Assembly (NCBI GenBank): GCA_008360955.1
Contig: LUCM01008953.1
Span: 238,979-302,978 of the forward strand
Source: Fasciolopsis buskii
Taxonomy: Eukaryota > Platyhelminthes > Trematoda > Plagiorchiida > Fasciolidae
Direction of reading: 5' to 3'
DNA: 64,000 bases
Numbering within the stretch: position 1 is the stretch's first letter; every line of letters starts with the position of its first letter. The position numbers were made by a program, and so were the translations under genes. Positions 61,601 to 64,000 of the stretch are shown piece by piece. The notes under the pieces are model-generated. The model was not told the origin of the DNA and searched no databases. It worked only from the letters and a program-made list of their open reading frames with translations.

Positions 61601-63558
61601 CTGCAGGTGTTTGAACACCTGCGTCTTTATAGTATCACTCGAATATGGTGCGCGGATTGCCGCAGTAACTCAGAAGCGAGAACTGGGTCATTACTTCAAG
61701 GAGTCGTCAGTGAGATAAGCACTGAATTGGAATACGTTAAGATAGTTGGGACTTGTATTTTGTGATATACCGCGCTCATGAGTTTAGTGGGAGAGGCATG
61801 GACCATAGCCACTAGTACCCACTACACGCGAGGGGGGAAGAGAGACTGGCAATCGCGAGTCTGGAACTTAGAATGGGATAGAATCACATAAGGTCTCACT
61901 AGGTCAAGTGTGATAACGTGGCGGGTGGCAGCAAGTTGCCGTTTACTACCAAAATGACCGGCAGACCTGGAATTTAAACCTATGACCCTTTCGGTGACAG
62001 ACGCTAAATCCGCTTGACCACCGCAATACCCTCTAATCGACTCCCTCAGTAGGAGCTGTTCTCCGAGGCATGTAACGAATAAAAGGTGGGACAAGATGGT
62101 TAGTTTATGATTTGGCAAAAATGCAAGGAAACCCTAACCTGTGGACTGTCCCGAGTACATTGAATTAGACTATCGAGTTGAAGTCTGTTAGATACACCGA
62201 TACGATGGTTAGAGACCTTAGACGATATGTTTCAGTGACGCAGTAATAGCTTTCATGAAGTGAAATGTTTCTGCTTCACTACAGGTCATGATTTTCCTTC
62301 CACTACTATCCCGTAGTGCGAAGGAGGACAAGGGTATAAGGTTAATGGTTCTACAAACTGAAATCGAAACCGAACTAATCACCCCTTAAGGGAGATGTTC
62401 CAACCTCCATCAGCTTGACTTCGTAGATCAATCGCGAGAGCTCACACCGTACGGAAACGTGGATTCAAAACCTGTCCGAGTAAATGACCTTTCGTGGATT
62501 TACGATTGATATCGACTGGATGTGGTGTTGCAAAAATAGCACCAATAAAGAACGTTATGCATGAGAGCACACTAGAATGCGCTAGATCCGATATCTTTTG
62601 ATTTACGACTACTGGTATTCTTAGTTAACCTACCGTATTCTGACAATGCTTTTTTTTGGCTTTTTTGCTTACAGCTTAGTCGAAAATATCAGATCAGCCA
62701 GTACGCTCTTTCATTCACGGACTTTTGACAAAGGTTGTAAGTGTGTATGGATTCGATTGGCCAGAACACATGTTCAATTTGCCTAATTCCAGAATGGCCA
62801 ACGGGCATCTGTAATAACCGTATTCGTCTCGAATGAATAGATGCAACTGACGGTAAATGGTCAACTGAGACGCTTACACTCGATCGGTGCGATTCAAAGG
62901 AGGTTCATTTGCCTCACATTTTTACGTGAAAGTCCCAACTGAGAAGAACGTTGTGTAACAGTCATTTATAACGGAAAAATACACCAAATCTGGCCTGGAT
63001 ACAAAAACGGGAAATAAAACAACTCAAACTGTTATCCACCGAGAACGTTAGGCATGGTTTTGGATTGAAATTCAGCGCGAGCCTTACCATTTTAGATTTT
63101 CGTGAAACAAGCTACTCACTGACTACCCAATCTAACGGTTTCAGTCACCCATTCATTTCAGACATAAAACTGAAAAAGGACGTCAAAAATTTCTATTCAT
63201 GCCTCATTAATTAACTCGGATGATTATGAATTTTCAGTCGAGCGAGCCTTGTGATAAATTGATACTGGAGATTATTTCGTTCCAGAACAGTGATTTCTAT
63301 TCAGCTGATAGTAAATAAAGTGAAACCGGTGAACAGTAAACTACTTTCGGCTCCCAAACATCAATCAAACACCTCGTTATCCACTATGGAAGAACAATAC
63401 CGAGTAACAAAGTGAAAAACTCACCTAAGCATTGCTTGGGGAACACTTGTTCTCACAAATGGTACCGCTCCAAGCGAGTAGAGCACACTGATCATCACTG
63501 AGTCTTCATCCGCGGGACCAGTTAAGAAATAAGCCATACCGGCGTAACTTTCATGACC
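10105..63558 (-). CDS. FAAH: Fatty-acid amide hydrolase (FAAH), whole visible gene span, 5' end outside window
   Basis: FAAH is a membrane-bound amidase-signature serine hydrolase that cleaves fatty-acid amides such as anandamide. Eight minus-strand exons join with compatible phases and near-consensus splice sites at almost every junction to give about 469 residues plus stop. They correspond to roughly residue 148 to the C-terminus of the ~579-residue mammalian enzyme. The catalytic nucleophile serine (GTDLGGSIR) and the bridging serine (SPGGSSSGE) are both present and 24 residues apart, as in mammals (Ser217/Ser241). The third triad member, Lys142, and the N-terminal membrane anchor should be on exons beyond 64,000. 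Introns of 0.15-16 kb are filled with LINEs, Penelope-like elements and SINEs, most in the opposite orientation. A possible polyadenylation signal (AATAAA on the - strand) lies at 9,709-9,714. No frameshift or stop interrupts the exons, so the gene looks intact. Exon 30,489-30,728 is the least certain part. Confidence 0.9.
10243..13529. other. FAAH last intron, part 1
   Basis: No conserved protein motif on either strand; ORFs are short and lack family signatures. It may hold old repeats not recognisable by eye. Confidence 0.5.
13530..13700 (+). repeat. tRNA-derived SINE
   Basis: An RNA polymerase III A box, tggtcaagcgg (13,534-13,544), and a B box, ggttctaattc (13,578-13,588), lie at tRNA-like spacing. 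The head (cggtggtcaagcggattagg) looks like a tRNA with extra loop bases, but there is no closing acceptor stem. A non-tRNA tail follows to about 13,700. The same head occurs on the - strand at 62,030. Confidence 0.7.
13701..18649. other. FAAH last intron, part 2
   Basis: Apart from the possible LTR at 15.2-15.5 kb, nothing is assignable. A 120-codon minus ORF at 14,233-14,595 shows no recognisable domain. Confidence 0.5.
15180..15530 (+). repeat. Possible solo LTR
   Basis: This ~350-bp segment has promoter-like features: CCAAT-type boxes (gccaatgag, gtgattggac), a TATA-like tatataaatcc at about 15,390, and TG...CA-like ends (tgtgtgaaat ... gtattaca). No flanking target-site duplication or coding region was found, so the call rests on composition. 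Confidence 0.3.
18650..18990 (+). mobile_element. Decayed RTE LINE, endonuclease part
   Basis: Degenerate frames include the equivalents of 'NVRTLMR..QQ', 'IDVYC', and around 18,840-18,980 [18 protein letters not shown] then [20 protein letters not shown]. These match the endonuclease block order of the RTE element at 500-1,700. Several frameshifts separate the pieces. It is followed on the same strand by its RT at 19.9 kb. Confidence 0.65.
19870..20940 (+). mobile_element. Decayed RTE LINE, reverse-transcriptase part
   Basis: Ordered RT blocks are visible across frameshifts: [10 protein letters not shown] (19,918; consensus EEQAGFRPGRG), EAFDSVDR near 20,010, GVRQGC near 20,165, [13 protein letters not shown] at about 20,277 (YADD box with Y and A changed), [11 protein letters not shown] at 20,446, and [10 protein letters not shown] near 20,830 followed by [11 protein letters not shown]. 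It carries many stops and is probably the same insertion as the endonuclease at 18.65 kb. Confidence 0.8.
21368..21445 (+). repeat. tRNA-derived SINE head
   Basis: A box tggcccagtgg (21,375-21,385) is a perfect match to the pol III consensus, and B box tgttcgaatcc (21,415-21,425) has one change. It lies in a FAAH intron 420 bp before exon g is reached from the gene's 3' side. Confidence 0.65.
21867..22271 (-). CDS. FAAH: FAAH exon g (C-terminal catalytic domain)
   Basis: This 405-bp exon (135 codons) lies between a gatgcag acceptor and a GAA/gtgagt donor and is phase 0 at both ends. It encodes [20 protein letters not shown], aligning with 'YR...IAQW....LDV.LTP' in mammals. It continues with [18 protein letters not shown], matching 'YN.LD.PAGVVP', and ends KPWQKTAAE, matching the D.W.... 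K segment before the last exon. It contains no stops or frameshifts. Confidence 0.95.
22990..23370 (+). mobile_element. Ty3/gypsy-like retrotransposon gag remnant
   Basis: A 120-codon frame from 23,005 ([13 protein letters not shown]...) includes the retrotransposon-type block [20 protein letters not shown], then [16 protein letters not shown], then [14 protein letters not shown] and [14 protein letters not shown]. The pattern 'W..WL..F......D..K.......L....VYE ... L...Y......I..R..L..RKQ..GES.D.FVQ.L' is typical of gag capsid. It is preceded by several hundred bases without recognisable LTR. Confidence 0.75.
23456..23770 (+). mobile_element. gag nucleocapsid with zinc knuckles, damaged
   Basis: It encodes a perfect CX2CX4HX4C zinc knuckle, [14 protein letters not shown], at 23,654-23,695, then VCKACGRR. 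The second knuckle is broken: the next bases code for GHFERVY only in another frame and the last Cys is Tyr. It is the continuation of the gag remnant at 23.0 kb after a frameshift near 23,367. Confidence 0.8.
23885..24215 (+). mobile_element. Retropepsin-like protease remnant of the same element
   Basis: The frame at 23,893 reads [15 protein letters not shown], a retroviral-type aspartic protease start with DTG changed to DTR. At about 24,090 another frame reads [11 protein letters not shown], the second conserved protease motif (ILLGxDFL), followed by a stop. No reverse transcriptase of this element was recognised downstream. Confidence 0.6.
24407..24428. repeat. (TG)n microsatellite
   Basis: About 11 TG units in a FAAH intron, just after the gypsy-like remnant. 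Confidence 0.95.
24430..26269. other. FAAH intron between exons g and f, repeat-like
   Basis: A 139-codon minus ORF (25,849-26,268) and a 122-codon minus ORF (25,085-25,453) have no conserved domain. Their uneven composition suggests decayed repeats, not genes. Confidence 0.4.
26270..26640 (+). mobile_element. RTE LINE RT C-terminal fragment
   Basis: The + strand frames give [20 protein letters not shown], then a mutated WRRRD as [27 protein letters not shown] and LLRP, matching the FTYLGSCIS...IKGRVY.AAVRSVLLYGSETWPLR region of RTE elements. The fragment is truncated on both sides and has stops. Confidence 0.8.
28593..29000 (-). mobile_element. RTE LINE endonuclease fragment
   Basis: The minus strand reads [20 protein letters not shown], then [17 protein letters not shown], then YLAKTNF. 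This corresponds to VVVAGDFNAQLG.L.ETE.H.GG.F...DRTDNGD ... LFLANTNF in RTE endonucleases. Upstream, a second frame (about 28,880-28,930) gives [20 protein letters not shown], the 'VSAYAPT..S..D.F' block. It is the only clear LINE fragment in the FAAH introns lying in the same direction as the gene. Confidence 0.75.
29001..30488. other. FAAH intron between exons g and f, nothing assignable
   Basis: It contains a 10-bp perfect hairpin (29,796-29,805 with 29,831-29,840) inside a 132-codon minus ORF (29,559-29,957) that matches no known family. Confidence 0.4.
30489..30728 (-). CDS. FAAH: FAAH exon f, tentative (membrane-cap region)
   Basis: This is an open stretch only 145 bases after exon e, starting after a gtggcag acceptor. 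It begins with [12 protein letters not shown], matching the 'GH.LVPF.P' segment expected after LGHQ, and continues with a hydrophobic run [20 protein letters not shown]. In mammals this part of FAAH forms the helices that sit in the membrane and is poorly conserved. A weak donor (AGT/gtgtat) at 30,488 keeps phase 0 and gives a protein length similar to mammals. The 3' boundary could be elsewhere, and the pyrimidine tract before the acceptor is weak. Confidence 0.5.
30874..30993 (-). CDS. FAAH: FAAH exon e (LRIGYF...LGHQ)
   Basis: This 120-bp exon (40 codons) has an atcctag acceptor and a CAA/gtgagt donor. It encodes [11 protein letters not shown], then VPAAERAV, and ends with LESLGHQ. This is the well-conserved 'LR(I/V)GY ... 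P.P..RAV..T...LE..GH' segment after the PPLP motif. Both ends are in phase 0. The ~9.3-kb intron before it contains a nearly complete Penelope-like element. Confidence 0.93.
30994..33902. other. FAAH intron between exons e and d, left part
   Basis: Only short ORFs without family signatures. The ORF at 32,229-32,567 (-) looks superficially FAAH-like but is out of order. Confidence 0.4.
33903..34034 (+). repeat. Stand-alone copy of PLE terminus bounded by 23-bp inverted repeats
   Basis: Arms 33,903-33,925 and 34,012-34,034 are reverse complements at 22 of 23 positions. The interior (aaaacttgtcttgagaaaga ... ggtagtcgaaactttgatg ... ccaacaacgc) parallels the 3' terminal sequence of PLE 3 at 59,041-59,150. 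No coding sequence is attached. Confidence 0.75.
34655..34766 (-). other. Small hydrophobic ORF with splice donor inside FAAH intron
   Basis: A minus-strand ATG at 34,766 opens 37 codons ([15 protein letters not shown]..., then an uninterrupted ~20-residue hydrophobic helix, [15 protein letters not shown]). It ends at AG/gtaacc (donor at 34,654). It looks like a signal-anchor first exon, but it sits between FAAH exons d and e, and no following exon was recognised. It may be chance, a nested gene start or an alternative FAAH promoter product. Confidence 0.2.
34894..35120 (+). repeat. Dispersed repeat, partner of 44,436-44,690
   Basis: It shares acattcgacccagtcgac (34,899-34,916), then caagttctggcttgtggcga and the tail 'aaatgattgtggaaataatcttgtc' with 44,440-44,690 in the same order and direction. 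At the second site it directly precedes an RTE RT fragment, so it may be LINE sequence. Confidence 0.7.
35324..35344 (+). repeat. 21-bp direct terminal repeat, left copy
   Basis: It begins cagtgtacgccttctcaact and is identical over 21 bp to 37,767-37,787. It lies just before the first methionine of the Penelope-like reading frame and after an AT-rich tract. Confidence 0.9.
37767..37787 (+). repeat. 21-bp direct terminal repeat, right copy
   Basis: Identical to 35,324-35,344. It lies ~80 bp after the GIY-YIG stop codon and is followed directly by (AT)n from 37,790. Confidence 0.9.
37790..37818. repeat. (AT)n microsatellite at PLE 1 end
   Basis: About 14 AT units immediately after the right terminal repeat of PLE 1. 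A shorter AT/ACAT-rich tract (35,283-35,308) precedes the left repeat, which suggests insertion into an AT-rich site. Confidence 0.95.
37821..37906 (+). repeat. ~80-bp repeat A, inverted copy at 43,719-43,802
   Basis: This segment (…tcaccatgtgatatcatcgc… to …gtacagctgtttcatcctt…) matches the reverse complement of 43,719-43,802 at roughly 90 % over 80 bp. Here it lies between the end of PLE 1 and a GIY-YIG fragment, so it may be PLE untranslated sequence. Confidence 0.75.
37970..38320 (+). mobile_element. Second Penelope-like GIY-YIG endonuclease fragment
   Basis: One frame reads [27 protein letters not shown] (from about 37,980), matching the 'C.C.YIGRT.RRLS.R..EH.P' half of a PLE endonuclease. 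After a stop and frame change it continues from 38,119 as [20 protein letters not shown], then [20 protein letters not shown], the C-terminal part with the E-A-x-x-I...P.LC pattern. The protein family differs from the adjacent PLE 1 endonuclease. No RT is attached. Confidence 0.75.
38321..40287. other. FAAH intron, right of the PLE fragments
   Basis: A 112-codon + ORF at 38,819-39,157 has no recognisable domain. Nothing else is supported. Confidence 0.4.
40288..40415 (-). CDS. FAAH: FAAH exon d (GPMARDV motif)
   Basis: This 128-bp exon lies between a tatttcag acceptor and an ACA/gtaagt donor. It encodes [14 protein letters not shown] and ends with [18 protein letters not shown] is a hallmark of animal FAAH, followed there by a helix and the D..xPPLP segment. 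It ends in phase 0 and joins directly to exon e, as expected from the mammalian protein. Confidence 0.94.
40547..40568. repeat. (GT)n microsatellite
   Basis: About 11 GT units in a FAAH intron, 130 bp upstream of exon d. Confidence 0.95.
40950..41040 (+). repeat. Possible tRNA-derived SINE, weak
   Basis: A B box-like ggttgaaatcc lies at 41,015-41,025, preceded by a region with tRNA-like spacing (tttcgcgctcaggctg) whose A box is poor. Confidence 0.35.
42020..42490 (+). mobile_element. RTE LINE C-terminal fragment, copy 1 of an adjacent pair
   Basis: The frame from about 42,050 reads [36 protein letters not shown], then [16 protein letters not shown], then [10 protein letters not shown]. These match the RTE C-terminus 'LSVFDHRCLR.I....WW.HRVSN.EVR.RVLG ... 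LRWLGHVLRM ... RLPGWGP'. Stops and one or more frameshifts are present. Confidence 0.75.
42590..43160 (+). mobile_element. RTE LINE C-terminal fragment, copy 2 of an adjacent pair
   Basis: Starting with EVSSSISKA (42,601), it reaches the C-terminal block [11 protein letters not shown] (about 42,955), [13 protein letters not shown] then [20 protein letters not shown] then [13 protein letters not shown] (about 43,000-43,145). This is the RTE tail 'GWKKRRGGQ..TW.R.MK..T..L...G..RLPGWGPRD...RWLETLGDMAQNR.QWRSC'. It lies only ~100 bp downstream of another copy in the same direction. Confidence 0.8.
43719..43802 (-). repeat. ~80-bp repeat A, second copy
   Basis: It is the reverse complement of the repeat at 37,821-37,906. 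The core acaaggatggaacag also recurs at 24,479-24,493, so this is a dispersed family. Confidence 0.75.
44100..44137 (-). CDS. FAAH: FAAH exon c (38-bp micro-exon)
   Basis: This very short exon has a strong pyrimidine tract and cctag acceptor and a CCA/gtaagt donor. Its 38 bases are 1+36+1, exactly the phase needed to join exon b (ends AG) to exon d (starts CC). The joined residues read [15 protein letters not shown] and lead into [11 protein letters not shown]. The spacing between NRI and GPMARDV is one residue shorter than in mammalian FAAH. It is too short to stand out as an ORF, and the call rests on splice signals, phase and position in the protein. Confidence 0.8.
44436..44690 (+). repeat. 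Dispersed repeat, partner of 34,894-35,120
   Basis: It contains the same ordered blocks as 34,894-35,120 (acattcgacccagtcgac, caagttctggctta.gacgac, aatgactatgaaaataatcc). The copies differ by indels in the middle. Confidence 0.7.
44700..45280 (+). mobile_element. RTE LINE RT fragment (YADD-distal region)
   Basis: The segment encodes [20 protein letters not shown] then [15 protein letters not shown] then FFAEEKFN, the region of RTE RT where LEYADDIV..DPD is expected; the ADD core is altered. Further along, broken frames give [26 protein letters not shown], then [17 protein letters not shown] and [13 protein letters not shown]. It is non-functional. Confidence 0.8.
45281..46994. other. FAAH intron between exons c and b
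   Basis: No conserved coding sequence. The ORF at 46,652-46,894 (-) lies just downstream of exon b but does not fit the FAAH protein or exon phases. Confidence 0.4.
46995..47201 (-). CDS. FAAH: FAAH exon b (amidase signature with catalytic serines)
   Basis: This 207-bp exon lies between a ttcttag acceptor and an AAG/gtagaa donor. It carries the amidase signature: NPIDG..LNP, then [13 protein letters not shown], then [14 protein letters not shown], then GFKPTPNRI. The nucleophile serine of GGSIR is codon 48 of the exon (about 47,057-47,059) and the bridging serine is codon 24. Its first base completes the AG-C serine codon from the previous exon, and it leaves AG for the following 38-bp exon. 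The length and motif spacing match mammalian FAAH without gaps. Confidence 0.95.
47579..47597. repeat. Poly(C) run
   Basis: Nineteen consecutive C bases, a likely assembly-error and slippage site. Confidence 0.95.
48356..48375. repeat. (AT)n microsatellite
   Basis: About 10 AT units. Confidence 0.95.
48620..49530 (+). mobile_element. RTE LINE RT fragment (N-terminal RT blocks)
   Basis: Around 48,800-49,090 the broken frames read [20 protein letters not shown] then [64 protein letters not shown]. These match the RTE block 'H.APGPDDLPPALFKDGG ... LF...WE.E..P..W..S.IVPI.KKG.R..C.NHRGISL...'. [16 protein letters not shown] follows at 49,113. Stops occur throughout, and the end near 49.53 kb is vague. 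Confidence 0.82.
49590..49900 (-). repeat. Possible solo LTR
   Basis: In the - direction it has tgtgattggcc, a TATA-like actatataacc (near 49,820), then cggtgggtcaccaataaacg, in an arrangement like a fluke gypsy-type LTR promoter. No internal coding region is attached and the ends are undefined. Confidence 0.3.
50240..50378 (+). mobile_element. RTE LINE fragment interrupted by an (AT)n tract
   Basis: The frame at 50,262 reads [20 protein letters not shown] then DISLSL, matching '.ISKARAAYANL.HLWR.RD..L..KGR.Y' of RTE RT. The match ends where a long (AT)n microsatellite begins at 50,379. Confidence 0.7.
50379..50410. repeat. (AT)n microsatellite
   Basis: About 16 AT units, replacing the rest of an RTE fragment on its left. 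Confidence 0.95.
50559..50616. repeat. Inverted repeat with (AT)n loop
   Basis: Arms 50,559-50,574 (aagtctatactggtat) and 50,601-50,616 (ataccagcatagactt) pair at 15 of 16 positions around a (TA)n core, giving a potential cruciform. Confidence 0.9.
52383..52401. repeat. (AT)n microsatellite
   Basis: About 9 AT units. A shorter AT tract lies at 52,266-52,280. Confidence 0.9.
52665..52694. repeat. (TG)n microsatellite
   Basis: About 15 TG units. Confidence 0.95.
56690..58645 (+). mobile_element. CR1-like LINE, endonuclease plus reverse transcriptase, damaged
   Basis: The endonuclease part runs across frames: [16 protein letters not shown] then [20 protein letters not shown] (56,915-57,050), [10 protein letters not shown] (about 57,150), [29 protein letters not shown] (57,312). 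The RT part follows: [87 protein letters not shown] (motif A, AFD), and [10 protein letters not shown] with YADD at 58,197-58,208. The tail includes [13 protein letters not shown] and [20 protein letters not shown]. The order and motifs fit the CR1 group. Roughly 60-80 residues normally between motifs A and C, including the S.G.xQG block, are missing near 58,190. An ambiguous base N lies at 58,433. Confidence 0.85.
58900..58990 (-). repeat. tRNA-derived SINE head
   Basis: On the - strand, A box tggtcatgtga (about 58,969-58,979) is followed by B box ggttcgaatcccc (58,922-58,934, perfect). The spacing is tRNA-like, but no cloverleaf acceptor stem is seen. Confidence 0.6.
59041..59150 (-). repeat. 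PLE 3 terminal sequence (3' side)
   Basis: In the element's direction it contains a short hairpin (ggactaccc/ggtagtc), then gtcgaaacgttggtgcat, then caacaatgcagtgttattaa. It matches 33,926-34,034 along its length and, over ~35 bp at its end, the reverse strand of 60,862-60,903. Confidence 0.75.
60862..60903 (+). repeat. Inverted copy of the PLE 3 terminus (5' side)
   Basis: The + strand reads ccaccaacaatgctgtgtta and on to tatatcattcac, nearly identical to the minus strand of 59,041-59,075 and to + 34,000-34,034. It starts right where the RT frame of PLE 3 is cut off. Confidence 0.8.
61390..61785 (+). mobile_element. RTE LINE RT C-terminal fragment
   Basis: KKARLAFAL at about 61,450 is followed by [30 protein letters not shown] (about 61,549-61,605) and [23 protein letters not shown]. 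This is the RTE 'KARLAFANLRHLWRR ... SVLLYGSETWPLR.EDVRRL.VFEHRCLRSI.RIWW..RVSN.EVR' region with small frameshifts. Confidence 0.8.
61785..61870 (+). repeat. Probable RTE 3' UTR, partner of 8,655-8,765
   Basis: It follows the RT fragment that ends near 61,785 and shares a ~30-bp diverged block and a G-rich run with 8,689-8,718. A tRNA-derived SINE in the opposite direction follows at 61,940. Confidence 0.5.
61935..62032 (-). repeat. tRNA-derived SINE head
   Basis: On the - strand, A box tggtcaagcgg (62,010-62,020) and B box aggtttaaattcc (61,969-61,981). Its first 20 bases (ggtggtcaagcggatt...) are almost identical to the SINE at 13,530, so the two are the same family. Confidence 0.65.
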
Positions 63559-64000
63559 CTGAAAGACGAGATTAAAAAGATTTTGTGAAGCAATTATCGG
63601 CAACTAAACTAATCAGACGAACAGATCATGGCGATAAGATCAACTGAATAAATTATTTTCAACAAAACAACTTAATTCCGTTTGGTTTATATGGGAAAGT
63701 TTTCTATTACTAGTCAGTCATTTACGGGGTGATTACACTCAGCTGCCGCTACCAAGTGCCTCAGCATGGTTGAGGATGGGCATCTCAGAGTCAGAGTTGC
63801 TTCTCGCCCTCAAGGCCCATAGAAATGCTCACGAATGACTAACCCCTCAAATAGCCTCTGCTGAGGAAGTCCTCCGCATTGCCTCCTTCTGGTGGAGATG
63901 ATTTCACCAAAGTATGAGGACGAAGATGAACGTTTGGCCCTCGGCACCGGGTTCCCTGATCTTTGGTAATCAGTCTAGAGGAGGTAGCTAAATCCTGATC
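62033..64000. other. FAAH intronic DNA around exon a
   Basis: Outside exon a there is no coding signal. The last ~250 bases (63,770-64,000) resemble, at low identity, the block near 2,250-2,350 and are probably repeat; the next FAAH exon upstream is not here. Confidence 0.45.
63425..63558 (-). CDS. FAAH: FAAH exon a (first visible exon)
   Basis: This 134-bp exon lies between a tctttcag acceptor and a gtgagt donor. It encodes GHESYAGM at the start, an acidic ADED stretch, and ends with [15 protein letters not shown] plus two bases of a split serine codon. It matches the FAAH segment just after the catalytic-lysine loop (consensus KG.DST.G ... GAVPFV.TNVPQS). It starts in phase 0 and ends in phase 2, which fits the next exon exactly. 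The preceding exon, expected to carry the VSLKE motif, is not in the remaining 440 bases of the window. Confidence 0.92.

Overview
The window is a piece of a large, repeat-rich animal nuclear genome. Two spliced host genes, long introns and the mix of retroelements (RTE- and CR1-type LINEs, Penelope-like elements with GIY-YIG endonucleases, a Ty3/gypsy-like remnant, tRNA-derived SINEs) fit a flatworm, most likely a digenean fluke. The species cannot be fixed from the sequence alone. There are no bacterial operons, no rRNA, no convincing functional tRNA gene and no CRISPR array.

Two host genes are supported, and they converge. On the + strand, 5,021-6,010 is the last coding exon of a bestrophin-family chloride channel; its upstream exons were not found. 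On the - strand, eight exons between 63,558 and 10,105 join in phase into most of a fatty-acid amide hydrolase (FAAH, amidase-signature family). The exons run 63,558-63,425; 47,201-46,995; 44,137-44,100; 40,415-40,288; 30,993-30,874; 30,728-30,489 (boundaries tentative); 22,271-21,867; 10,242-10,105 (stop). The 5' exons, with the transmembrane anchor and catalytic lysine, lie beyond 64,000. About 1.4 kb of coding sequence is spread over more than 53 kb.

Nearly everything else is transposon debris, most of it inside FAAH introns. 1-1,700: internally deleted RTE-type LINE (-). 13.5 kb and 21.4 kb: tRNA-derived SINEs. 18.65-20.95 kb: decayed RTE LINE (+). 23.0-24.2 kb: gag and protease remnant of a Ty3/gypsy-like element (+). 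26.3, 42.0, 42.6, 44.7, 48.6, 50.2 and 61.4 kb: RTE reverse-transcriptase fragments (+). 28.6-29.0 kb: RTE endonuclease fragment (-). 35.3-37.8 kb: almost complete Penelope-like element (PLE) with short direct terminal repeats (+). 38.0-38.3 kb: second GIY-YIG fragment. 56.8-58.65 kb: CR1-like LINE (+). 59.0-60.9 kb: third PLE (-), flanked by inverted copies of its own terminus, with a stand-alone copy of that terminus at 33.9-34.0 kb.

All retroelement reading frames carry stops or frameshifts, so none is likely to be active as written. I found no clearly novel protein system. The points most worth a second look are the FAAH gene model with its 38-bp exon, the altered calcium clasp and glycosylated insertion in the bestrophin, and the terminal-repeat architecture of the PLEs.
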